IMG/VR virus record: IMGVR_UViG_3300028115_000109
Coordinates: 1 to 24,630 of that record
Length of the DNA stretch: 24,630 nucleotides
Direction: 5' to 3' (one strand)
From: a virus
The number at the start of each line of letters is the position of its first letter. Positions within the stretch are counted from its first letter, which is position 1. Shown one piece after another: positions 1-7,783 of this stretch. A model generated the notes under the pieces. That model saw only the letters and a program-made list of their open reading frames with translations. It did not search any database and was not told the DNA's origin. A program made the position numbers and the translations under genes.

Positions 1-1881
1 TGTAATTATAAATCCTTCGACAATATCGCTCTGAGGGCCAAAATCTTGAGACAAAACATATATTTGTCCTTCATAAGATACAGTATCAACACCAGAAGAA
101 TATGTTACATTACTATCCCACTCTTCATAATCTATTTTTACATAAGGGAAAATATATGAGTTATTAATTATTGATTTATGCAAAGAATTATCTCCACTAG
201 ATAAAGCGCAATCTTCATTTGCAGGAGTATAAATAACTCCTGTATCAAAGTAATCGGCATTAGCAGGATAACCACTTGATCCATATATAGCATTATTTAA
301 TTCTCTTGTGTATTCAAATTCATTAAACATCTTTGTGGAAATTAGTCCTGCATCAGAAATAGAGTCCCCCGCAACAGAATTCACTAACTTTTTAGAATTA
401 AAACCTGGAGTTATCACATAGACAGGTTCTTGAGTATTAACGTCATACAAATAAGCATGAATTCCAAGAACGTCATTGCTTGCATTTGAATTATTAATTT
501 TCAATTGTTCGATATCAACAACTTCATCATTAGCATCAAGAATATCCCAATTAAACACAATTGTATCTTGCCTCTCTCTGTAGGAAAGATTATCTACCTT
601 AAGCTCATAATTCTTGGGGCTTAATATAGCATCATCACCCTGAACTTCTATTCCTTGTTTAGTTAAATTATAAGTTGGACCAATTCCATATTCGTCATAA
701 GCGCAAAAAACATAATAATAATCAAAACCAAACGCTTGGCTCAAACTAAAAGAGCCATCAACAACTTGATTTTCATCTGTATAAAAGAACTCAATCTTTG
801 GACCTAAGTTTTCCCAAAAATCAGTGTTTGATGGATTTTTATTTATATCCGCAGTATGTTCCTGAATAACTTGATATACATTACCATCACTATACAAGTA
901 TTTTTCACCAACAAGATAAAGATGATTATTTAAGCTTACATAATCAGGAGCACTTGCAATCTCACTAAGGTATTCTACACTCTTATACAAATCGGTATAA
1001 TCACTCAGAATTGTATTACTTTTTACATATAAATACTTGACTACTACATTACTAAAATCATCATCACTATTTATCCAAGAAAAACTAGTCAAGGAAGAAT
1101 TAAGAGATTCAGTAAAGTTTAAAATTTCAGGCTCAGAATTGGAACAGTTTATTGTAGCAATTGAACTCCTTCCGTAAGAATCATAAGATTTTATTTCAAT
1201 AGCAAACTGTCTATCAAGATCCAAATCATTAAAAGCTTGAGTAGTAATTTCAAAAGAAAAATTTCTATAATCAGACAAAGCCCCTACAACATCATCGGTC
1301 AAAAGATAATTTTGCAATCCTTGAGAATTGTTTAAAATATCATTATCAATCAATATTCTATCCACTCCATTTTTTATGGTAATCTCAAATTTATCAAAAA
1401 ATGTATCACTCAAAAGTTCTTTAGATAAAGACTGCCCCTCCTTTGAGTGCCCTGGCGGAGCAATAAGTTCCCAATTTATTAATAAGCTTCTTCCAACAAA
1501 ACTAGCATTAACTATAAGACTATTATCCTGATCAGATGGAGATGAGACGATTAAATTATTAGCAGTACCAAGATCAACAATACTATTTAAATTATTAAAA
1601 GAAAATGTAGATTTGAATTCCGGAGCTGATATAGAAATAGTTTGCTCTATATACTGTGATCGTATACCTATATCATTTATCGCGAAAACCCTAACATTAA
1701 AACTTCCATAATTTCCCTTTAAATCCACCCTATGAGTATATTCTTCGTAAACCTCCTCAACTAAAGAAGAACCTTTACCAAGATCATATTGAAAAGAATA
1801 ATTATCTGAAGTACCAACAAGTTGATAATTTACAGATAAATCTGTAACCAAAAATTTTACTCCTAATGCTGTTGATTTCAT
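1..1881 (-). CDS. J-like tail tip C-terminal protein with FN3-like domains (3' end beyond window)
   Basis: An ATG at 1879-1881 opens a frame of exactly 627 codons that reaches base 1 without a stop, so the gene continues outside the window. Residues about 10-85 look like a fibronectin type III-like domain ending in the 'V.V.A.N..G..S' pattern (VRVFAINDIGIRS) found in C-terminal arms of lambda gpJ-like tip proteins. Similar beta-rich stretches with 'Y.V.A.D.YG' ends follow (residues 225-240 and 388-400). Residues 326-360 and 585-614 resemble small carbohydrate-binding (CBM5/12-like) modules. The start lies one base past the stop of the upstream gene (TAA-A-ATG) with no good Shine-Dalgarno, which suggests coupled translation. 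Probable role: the distal, receptor-facing part of the tail tip. The family assignment is from memory of gpJ architecture; the open frame is seen directly. Confidence 0.82.
   Translation of the reverse strand, partial: MKSTALGVKFLVTDLSVNYQLVGTSDNYSFQYDLGKGSSLVEEVYEEYTHRVDLKGNYGSFNVRVFAINDIGIRSQYIEQTISISAPEFKSTFSFNNLNSIVDLGTANNLIVSSPSDQDNSLIVNASFVGRSLLINWELIAPPGHSKEGQSLSKELLSDTFFDKFEITIKNGVDRILIDNDILNNSQGLQNYLLTDDVVGALSDYRNFSFEITTQAFNDLDLDRQFAIEIKSYDSYGRSSIATINCSNSEPEILNFTESLNSSLTSFSWINSDDDFSNVVVKYLYVKSNTILSDYTDLYKSVEYLSEIASAPDYVSLNNHLYLVGEKYLYSDGNVYQVIQEHTADINKNPSNTDFWENLGPKIEFFYTDENQVVDGSFSLSQAFGFDYYYVFCAYDEYGIGPTYNLTKQGIEVQGDDAILSPKNYELKVDNLSYRERQDTIVFNWDILDANDEVVDIEQLKINNSNASNDVLGIHAYLYDVNTQEPVYVITPGFNSKKLVNSVAGDSISDAGLISTKMFNEFEYTRELNNAIYGSSGYPANADYFDTGVIYTPANEDCALSSGDNSLHKSIINNSYIFPYVKIDYEEWDSNVTYSSGVDTVSYEGQIYVLSQDFGPQSDIVEGFIIT
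40..129 (-). repeat. Carbohydrate-binding-like module, second copy in J C-terminal protein
   Basis: Residues 585-614 read as Trp-Asp-Ser, Val-Thr-Tyr-Ser-Ser-Gly, Val-Ser-Tyr-Glu-Gly-Gln-Ile-Tyr-Val. This fits the first half of a CBM5/12-like module ('W....tYs.Gd.V.y.g.iY.'). The second half would lie close to or beyond the window edge. Confidence 0.4.
802..906 (-). repeat. Carbohydrate-binding-like module, first copy in J C-terminal protein
   Basis: Residues 326-360 show the order Tyr-Ser-Asp-Gly, Val-Tyr-Gln, His-Thr-Ala, Asn-Pro, Phe-Trp-Glu. This is the usual layout of CBM5/12-like modules inserted in phage tail proteins. Related segments are seen in the gpL-like and gpM-like proteins of this window. 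Sugar binding is inferred. Confidence 0.5.
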
Positions 1882-1882
1882 T

Positions 1883-2578
1883 TTAAATTTTTATAACGTC
1901 TCTAATTGTATAGTCAAAAAGTTCTAATTCTTCAGGGGGATCAGGAACAGCCATATCCGCTTGAGGAGGTATAGGTAAGTAAGGTTTAACAACAGATATA
2001 TTTTTATCTATAGCATCAAATTTATTTGGGCTATATTCACTGCCTATAATTTCAAATTTATTTTCACTATTTTCTTTTATTCTTATTACACGGTACAATT
2101 TTCTATCTAGATATATTTGATTTTCAGAACTCAAGCTAGAAATATGACGCACTAAACCGAAAGAATTGATTGTGCCTTGCTCGGAATCCAAAACATCTTT
2201 TAAAGATATAGAATCAACAAGCTCGATTTTATCTTCATCAACATATATTGTAGCCCATTCAGAATTAATTAAAGAGTTAAATTGTAAGTCTTGACTTGAT
2301 TGAGTAACTCCCTCAATTATTATATCTAAATTTTCTTTTAATAATAAATTATGACCAACCTCAAGCTCGAGTTGAATACAGTCCAGTCCGGACACAGAAG
2401 TATATTTATCAACTGCGAAAAAATTCTTTATTGAGCTTAACTTGAGACCTGGATTAGATGATGACTCTTCACCCAAAATAGGTAAAATTGTAACAGGCTC
2501 ATCCAAATCATCTATAGATTCAGACAAAAACCCAAGCATAAAACCAGAAGCTTGAAGTTGAGTAATTTGCATCTTCAT
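1883..2578 (-). CDS. Detached central segment of gpJ-like tail tip protein
   Basis: Encodes 231 residues from the first ATG, or 229 from the third codon (2570-2572). The Shine-Dalgarno GAAGG lies 1 base before the first ATG but 7 before the second, so 2572 is the better start. Residues 162-193 carry 'YRVIRIKE...' followed by a Tyr-Ser-Pro-Asn-Lys-Phe-Asp-Ala-Ile-Asp run. In single-chain gpJ proteins this 'wRV..i.E....I....nP.Kyd.id' pattern joins the hub to the FN3 arm, and the upstream 1612-residue protein lacks it. The C-terminal Pro-rich stretch also resembles the linker before FN3 domains. Inference: gpJ is split and this is the middle piece, assembling with its neighbours at the tail tip. 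The frame is the same as the upstream gene, with one TAA between them. It could otherwise be an independent small tail protein. Confidence 0.65.
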   Translation of the reverse strand: MKMQITQLQASGFMLGFLSESIDDLDEPVTILPILGEESSSNPGLKLSSIKNFFAVDKYTSVSGLDCIQLELEVGHNLLLKENLDIIIEGVTQSSQDLQFNSLINSEWATIYVDEDKIELVDSISLKDVLDSEQGTINSFGLVRHISSLSSENQIYLDRKLYRVIRIKENSENKFEIIGSEYSPNKFDAIDKNISVVKPYLPIPPQADMAVPDPPEELELFDYTIRDVIKI

Positions 2579-2590
2579 TCCTTCGTTGGA
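2579..2590 (-). promoter_or_regulatory. Shine-Dalgarno that decides the start of the J-middle gene
   Basis: The minus strand reads GAAGGAATGAAGATG. GAAGG is 1 base from the first ATG (2576-2578) and 7 bases from the second (2570-2572). Normal spacing favours the second ATG, giving a 229-residue product. Confidence 0.6.
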
Positions 2591-2602
2591 AGATCTTGAA
2601 TT

Positions 2603-5600
2603 TTATCCCAAATTAAAATATCCAAGTTTAAATAAATCCTTACCCAAGTAAAAGCTATCCTTTCCATCTTCTTCAACACTTCGAGTTTCATTGGGTAAAG
2701 ATAGGTATTGATTTTTTGTCAACTTTAAACTTGATGAATTCCATAGTTGATTTAATTTAACTGAATCAGATATAATCGCAGAACCATTAGAATCCAATAA
2801 ATATATAGCTTTATTTTCATCTACATAACCAATGGGGTTATTATCAACTTTTGAATATGCTGGAAAATTATTTATGTCATTATGATAAACAAATAAACGA
2901 TTAATTTCATTATCTGTATTCTTATAATTTAAAATCCACGGACTTATATTTGCATGTCCTTCATAATTACTAATAAAAAAGAAATATCCCCCAGTTGCAG
3001 GTGATGAAAAATTAGCATCTTCCTCAGATAAAACAAAAATCCACCCAATATTTTCTACATAAAAATATAAATTATAATTCAATCCCTTAGTTAACACTTC
3101 CCCAATATAAGTCCAACCTAAATTCCTAACAAAAGCCCACTGTCTTGAGGCGATATACAATTGACCAAAAAATTTAGAAATAGTCCAGCTTTTAAAATCC
3201 ACAAAGTCCTTCTCAATGCCAATCAATTTTAATTCAGCAGAAGATAAATAATCTTCATTGACATTATTTTCTATACCAGAATTAATATAACTTTTTAAAG
3301 AGTAAGTTGATCCTTCAGATATTTGATTCAAGGCATTAATCGTAAAGTGAGATTCTGAATCTATATTCTCTGGACATACATAATGTATACCTCCCGGATT
3401 ATTTAAGGAATCTAAACCTTCACTGTATATATTTAAAATATTACCGTCTTGCTCTTTTGATAATTGAAAGCTATGCTTTGTTGGGTTTCTAACAAAATAA
3501 GCCTCTTCATGAATTCTTCTGGAACTTATACCCGCAGGAAGCGTTCCATCACTAACAAACCTAACCCTTTCACCTTCACTAAATTCGTGGTGATATAAAA
3601 GAATTAAATTCTCATCAATAGATACAGTGAATTGCTTTTTTAATATTAGATTACCGACAATAGTTTTTTCCGAAACGACACTTAAAGCCTCTTTGTCGAG
3701 GATCAAATCCAAAGTGCCCTCGAATTTTATTATTTGAGGAGAATTTATATTTTCTATCTCAACGTCTTGATCTTCGTCAGATTCATATGTATTTCCTATA
3801 GATCTAGCCTCAATATTTTGAAAACTTTCACTTCTAGCTCCATAAGAAATTGTTATCTCGACCCTAGAAAGTCCTCCCAATGTTAAAGCAGGTTTATCTA
3901 TTATTATATATGGATCAAATATTTTTATCGATTTACCTTTTTTTATTGTTCTATATAATCCAGTTCCTAAGATTCTACCACTCTTGTATTTACCTGATCT
4001 CATTTCGTCGGATACTTCAAAAATAGATCCTGGAACAAGGTAATTAGCTTCCATTGATGTATTAAATTTAATATTTTCCCCTTCAAGATTTGATGTAAAT
4101 AATATCCATTTCGCTAACCTTTGCGCTTGAGATCTAGAAGTTATACCAAAACCTATACTCTCTTTCTCTGAAAATCCAAATTTTTGCATAAGCGAAGGGT
4201 CCTCCTCAAATACCATATCAGGTCTAAAAGATTTTTCTTTATTATTAAATTTGACAACTGCGCTACTAAATTTCTTACTTTTATAATCTCCAGCGTAAGT
4301 AAATCCCCCCTCATGAACGTTAGAATTATTAAATAATTTAATTGGTTTTTTAGGGTAATCCATTGTTACACTCACTTGCCCCCCAAAATAAGCTATCATT
4401 CCCCTGAAGACAGAACTAAATGCGTTTAATGTATTTAATGCTTCACTCTTATCAGTTAAGTAGATATTGCTAGTAAATCTCGGCTCAACTGTGGGATAAT
4501 TTATTTGCGCGGCGCACCCTCCAAAAGAATATTTATTACCATCTTTATATATATATGAACCCTCAATATCCAAACTTGGCCCAGACACGGTTACGGTTCT
4601 TTCGGAAGCGTTGGTGCGGATAATAATTCTTTCTTCTATATGAGAGTACCCAGATCTCAAGCAAGACTTTTGTTGAATATTTTGTTTAATTGCATCATTA
4701 TATTCATCAAAATGATGTTTATTCATAAAGAAAGCTATCTTCTTCCCTTTAAAAGAAGTTCCATCGCCAAATTCTTTTTTAAAATCGTACACAGAAAAGG
4801 TTTTGATAGCAATTTCTTCTTCAAGTGAATAAATCTTATCCTTAATCTCAGAATTTGTAGGCGTTCCCCCATTACTTGACAACAATTCTGTAGCTCTAAT
4901 TCTCAATTCCTCGTTAGAATAAGATAATATAAAAGATATCAAAAGCTCGACAGTTACATTTTTATCAGCGTACCTCTCCACCTCAGAAGAAGTAGCCCCT
5001 TGCCCAAATATATCTTGAAAAACATTATCTATATTAACAGATGTAATTATCTGATCGCGACTACTCATTCCTGGAGGTATGTAATCCCTACTTAAAAATC
5101 TTTTTTCAGAGAATTTGGCGGCTCCAGATTCATTTAGGTACCAAAAATAATCTTCAATCTTTATGGTAATATATCCATATTCCTCAGATATACCATCCTG
5201 ATAATTAACAACATTGTCTGTATGAAAAGCTCTCGGGACTGAAGATTTTGTTTCAATAGAATAACCAGTCTCAACCAATTCATCGCAGTACTTTGCTACT
5301 TTATATAGCTGCCATTTATCAATATTATATTGTTCCAATCCATATTTTGCTACCCCGAACCTTGGATTACTTAATACATCATAAAATATCCAAGCAGGAT
5401 TATCACTCCAGTATTTATCATTATCAGAAACTGAATATATAGATTCTCCGTCACTTTGCCCCTTAAACAATCCATCCCAAGCTCCCTTGTATTTACGAGT
5501 AAAAGGATCATAATTTGATGGAACAAGCATTTTTTTCATCTTGACATGATATGACCGTTCAGGTACAGAAGAAAAATTTCTTGAATCAAACTTTAAACTA

Positions 5601-7441
5601 GCAACTGCACTATTTGGATAATAAAAGTTTTCATTTATTTTTTCGGCAACAGAAGATACAGAAAGCGTTCTTTTATTTAAAATTCCATCCAAAGCGTTAT
5701 AAACAGAATCCAATCTCTCAAAGGGTTCTACATTAATTTTACCAACTTGATTCATGTTTTCACCATTCGTTCCTGGATTTGTCTCCACCTCACTATCTGG
5801 AGTCGATGCAGTAGGATCATATTCATTGCTTAATTTTATAACCTTAAAAGTCATCCCATTATTTAATTTCTCAGTTATTTTATTCCACTCAAATTTTATA
5901 TTTATTGAAAACTCGTACACTCCCGTAGAAATTCCTCTTATTTGAAAATATTTTCTATCAAAAACATAACGCTGATATCTTTCAAGTACCCCAGGATTAT
6001 TCTGAACAAACATCTCATAAGACTTCATCACCTCATCAGAGTCAATATTTTGATCGCTATATATAGGTTTAAAATTTACAGCCTGCTGCTCGGATGCAGA
6101 GAGTTTTTCCCAATATTTTTTTCCAAATTGATATTTAGGATTATCATTAAGACTTCCGTCAGTTATTATCTCTGCAGAAAAATCTTCGATTTCTAAATTA
6201 TTAAACAGACAAACGCACCCGGAATCTGGATCCAGCACATTATATTCTTTTCCTGCGGACTGAACAAGTATAACAAAGTCGCACCAATTAAAAAAATTAT
6301 CACCTTTCCTGTTCCTTCGGCTCATTTCGAGCTTCAAATTAATATCAACCTCTGTAACATTTGTGTTTGTAACAATATGAGAAAATATTCTTGCCCCATT
6401 TTCTTTGGCGAACTCTATTTCATTAAACTCTGTTGATGAATCAATATCCTTCATACCTGATATATTGTAAGGAAAATTTCTCCTTTCATTTTGGCTTAAA
6501 TTAAGCCTCTCGCACCTCTTGGATTGATAATTGACGCCATCAACATACGGAGATGGCCCGATCAATAAAGTATCATATTGCCTAGAATAAGATGCGCCGC
6601 CAAATAGATTTTTTGCTCCAAAAGAATTTTGCTCCCCAAGAGATATTTTTATAATATCAGAATGATCTTCTTTTGAATTTTCTGTTAAAATATAATTATA
6701 TAATCCCTGATTATTCTTAACAGGAACATCATTCAAAAATACAGCCTTATCATAATTTTCTGCATCCATAATTGGATTACCCATATCATCAACAAACCCA
6801 ACTATAGGTCCTTCACACAGGAGATCCATATATTCTATTTCGGAAAAAGACTCAAGTGCATGTTTATTTTCATGTTTTTCTAGATTTTTAAACTTTCTTT
6901 TTGCGCCAATTACATTAGACCCAATCCGCAACCTGCCGTAACCCAAAGGAACCGGAGAACCTTGAGAAACCCTATTTTCTGCACCATTTAATACATAAGA
7001 TTTAGTATTAATACTTGAGCTTGTAACTTTAGGAGGTTCAGGTGGCTTCATTAATGCAGCAATACCATAACTTATTGCAACCATAATGACAGTTTGAACT
7101 ATCAGCTTAGTCCAAGCAATCTCTGCAAGCTTTGCGGCAATCCATTGACCAGCTCCTTCTACAGAAGGAACAAGGTGAATTTCTTGATTCTTAATTTTTA
7201 ATTCTACCTCATCTTCTTTTAGTAAATTTTTTTCTAAATCTTCCTCGCTATTTATTTCATTTATATCTTTTTTTAGTAGAACATATTGATTTCCATCAGA
7301 CAAAGATTCAACGACGGCATCAAGGAAACCATTTTTATTACAGTCTATGGCATGAAAAGCTTCGGGAATAGTGTCCACATTGAGTGTCCACTTTCTACCA
7401 AATTGCTTACCCAGCTTGCCATGTAAATATATACTTTTCAC
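2603..7441 (-). CDS. Fused gpI/gpJ-like tail tip attachment protein, C-terminally truncated
   Basis: Encodes 1612 residues from a GTG at 7439-7441, with AAGG six bases upstream. Residues 1-180 look like lambda gpI: a 'LHG.LGK.FG' start, a hydrophobic segment at about 112-132 (LIVQTVIMVAISYGIAALM) and 'QGSPVPLGYGRLRIGSNVI'. A gpJ-like hub follows, with EGPIVGFVDD at 210-219 and a 'YPNSAVASLKFDSRNF' / 'VPSNYDP' / 'NPAWIFYDVLSNPR' core at 608-694. Cell-surface contact and tail closure are the known roles of gpJ. Residues 1268-1355 hold a 'LPAG' beta module, 1433-1495 a Trp-rich module and 1541-1612 an LGKD module shared with the protein at 15479-16600. The protein ends there, where gpJ would normally continue; the missing parts appear in the next two genes. 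JAB lies 24 bases upstream. Confidence 0.9.
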   Translation of the reverse strand: MKSIYLHGKLGKQFGRKWTLNVDTIPEAFHAIDCNKNGFLDAVVESLSDGNQYVLLKKDINEINSEEDLEKNLLKEDEVELKIKNQEIHLVPSVEGAGQWIAAKLAEIAWTKLIVQTVIMVAISYGIAALMKPPEPPKVTSSSINTKSYVLNGAENRVSQGSPVPLGYGRLRIGSNVIGAKRKFKNLEKHENKHALESFSEIEYMDLLCEGPIVGFVDDMGNPIMDAENYDKAVFLNDVPVKNNQGLYNYILTENSKEDHSDIIKISLGEQNSFGAKNLFGGASYSRQYDTLLIGPSPYVDGVNYQSKRCERLNLSQNERRNFPYNISGMKDIDSSTEFNEIEFAKENGARIFSHIVTNTNVTEVDINLKLEMSRRNRKGDNFFNWCDFVILVQSAGKEYNVLDPDSGCVCLFNNLEIEDFSAEIITDGSLNDNPKYQFGKKYWEKLSASEQQAVNFKPIYSDQNIDSDEVMKSYEMFVQNNPGVLERYQRYVFDRKYFQIRGISTGVYEFSINIKFEWNKITEKLNNGMTFKVIKLSNEYDPTASTPDSEVETNPGTNGENMNQVGKINVEPFERLDSVYNALDGILNKRTLSVSSVAEKINENFYYPNSAVASLKFDSRNFSSVPERSYHVKMKKMLVPSNYDPFTRKYKGAWDGLFKGQSDGESIYSVSDNDKYWSDNPAWIFYDVLSNPRFGVAKYGLEQYNIDKWQLYKVAKYCDELVETGYSIETKSSVPRAFHTDNVVNYQDGISEEYGYITIKIEDYFWYLNESGAAKFSEKRFLSRDYIPPGMSSRDQIITSVNIDNVFQDIFGQGATSSEVERYADKNVTVELLISFILSYSNEELRIRATELLSSNGGTPTNSEIKDKIYSLEEEIAIKTFSVYDFKKEFGDGTSFKGKKIAFFMNKHHFDEYNDAIKQNIQQKSCLRSGYSHIEERIIIRTNASERTVTVSGPSLDIEGSYIYKDGNKYSFGGCAAQINYPTVEPRFTSNIYLTDKSEALNTLNAFSSVFRGMIAYFGGQVSVTMDYPKKPIKLFNNSNVHEGGFTYAGDYKSKKFSSAVVKFNNKEKSFRPDMVFEEDPSLMQKFGFSEKESIGFGITSRSQAQRLAKWILFTSNLEGENIKFNTSMEANYLVPGSIFEVSDEMRSGKYKSGRILGTGLYRTIKKGKSIKIFDPYIIIDKPALTLGGLSRVEITISYGARSESFQNIEARSIGNTYESDEDQDVEIENINSPQIIKFEGTLDLILDKEALSVVSEKTIVGNLILKKQFTVSIDENLILLYHHEFSEGERVRFVSDGTLPAGISSRRIHEEAYFVRNPTKHSFQLSKEQDGNILNIYSEGLDSLNNPGGIHYVCPENIDSESHFTINALNQISEGSTYSLKSYINSGIENNVNEDYLSSAELKLIGIEKDFVDFKSWTISKFFGQLYIASRQWAFVRNLGWTYIGEVLTKGLNYNLYFYVENIGWIFVLSEEDANFSSPATGGYFFFISNYEGHANISPWILNYKNTDNEINRLFVYHNDINNFPAYSKVDNNPIGYVDENKAIYLLDSNGSAIISDSVKLNQLWNSSSLKLTKNQYLSLPNETRSVEEDGKDSFYLGKDLFKLGYFNLG
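2606..2821 (-). repeat. LGKD module, copy in J-like protein
   Basis: Residues 1541-1612 align by eye with residues 147-219 of the protein at 15479-16600. Shared landmarks in order are IY/VY, Gly, Leu-x2-x-Trp-Asn-x-x-Ser-Leu-Lys-Leu, Tyr-x-Ser-Leu, a Thr-Arg pair, Asp-Gly, Leu-Gly-Lys-Asp-x-Phe and Gly-Tyr-x-Asn-Leu. The module forms the extreme C-terminus of the J-like chain. Function unknown. Confidence 0.75.
2957..3145 (-). repeat. Trp-rich 'WxY-GW' module in J-like protein
   Basis: Residues 1433-1495 repeat a short beta unit: WAFVRNLGWTYIG, then YFYVENIGWIFVL, then GGYFFFISN. The same 'aromatic-x-aromatic-x3-x-GW' unit occurs in the 1857-residue minor tail protein (13780-14130). It probably forms a small beta-sheet module; the ligand is unknown. 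Confidence 0.6.
3377..3640 (-). other. 'LPAG' beta module inside J-like protein
   Basis: Residues 1268-1355 contain EFSEGERVRFVSDGTLPAGI, then AYFVRN, then HSFQLS, then a Gly-Gly-Ile-His turn. I recall this pattern ('f..Gd.V.f...g.LPagl....YyV.n.t...F.ls') as an insert domain in many aquatic phage tail proteins. It lies before the Trp-rich and LGKD modules. Confidence 0.5.
6902..7441 (-). other. gpI-like N-terminal domain of the J fusion
   Basis: Residues 1-180. A beta-grasp-like start (MKSIYLHGKLGKQFG) is followed by a predicted membrane or hydrophobic helix at about 112-132 and the gpI-type C-terminal signature with QGSPVPLGYGR. In lambda, gpI is a separate tail-tip assembly protein encoded just upstream of gpJ. 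Here the two form one chain. Confidence 0.75.
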
Positions 7442-7465
7442 CTTAAACCTTATTTCTTTTTACAC

Positions 7466-7783
7466 TTATTTTTCGTATATGTAAAAATCATCATCCCTTA
7501 AACTATAAATTAAAAAAGGAATACATAATTGTTTATACATTTTTATATCAAAAGGAGAAGGAAAAGATGAGGCATTTACATGAGAATGATAAATAAATAC
7601 GACATTATTTTCAATTAAAACTTCAGGATTAATCCTAAAGTGAACCTCAGGATAATTGCTTAAATTTTGACATCCTAAAAACTTTAAACTTGATCCTTCC
7701 CTGCATATCACCCCGCAAGATTCCTCACTAGGTTTCAACTTAGCATATAATCTTATTTGAGAAAGTATATCATCACAAATCAT
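7466..7783 (-). CDS. Stand-alone JAB/MPN (JAMM) metallopeptidase, N-terminal half of lambda gpK
   Basis: Encodes 105 residues. The JAMM zinc site is complete: Glu21 in the ESCG motif, then His66-Ser-His68, seven residues, Ser76, two residues, Asp79 (HxH-x7-S-x2-D). In lambda gpK a JAB domain of this kind is fused to an NlpC/P60 peptidoglycan hydrolase; here the chain stops at residue 105, so the cell-wall hydrolase half is absent. Position between gpL-like and gpI/J-like genes matches gpK exactly. The ATG follows the gpL-like TGA stop directly (TGA-ATG) and in the same frame, and there is no clear Shine-Dalgarno, which suggests termination-reinitiation coupling. Likely a tail-tip assembly or processing peptidase. 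The catalytic residues are seen; the substrate is unknown. Confidence 0.9.
   Translation of the reverse strand: MICDDILSQIRLYAKLKPSEESCGVICREGSSLKFLGCQNLSNYPEVHFRINPEVLIENNVVFIYHSHVNASSFPSPFDIKMYKQLCIPFLIYSLRDDDFYIYEK

Noticed and set aside
1328-1531. Plus-strand frame of 67 codons in the first 1.9 kb
   Set aside because: The minus strand is open over all 627 codons with a recognisable FN3-like product, so this frame is a shadow.
1875-1895. Possible frameshift site joining the J-middle gene to the FN3 gene (run of A and T before the stop)
   Set aside because: The change of frame needed is +1 and the sequence does not form a recognised slippery heptamer for the usual -1 shift. A separate ATG one base after the stop is a simpler explanation.
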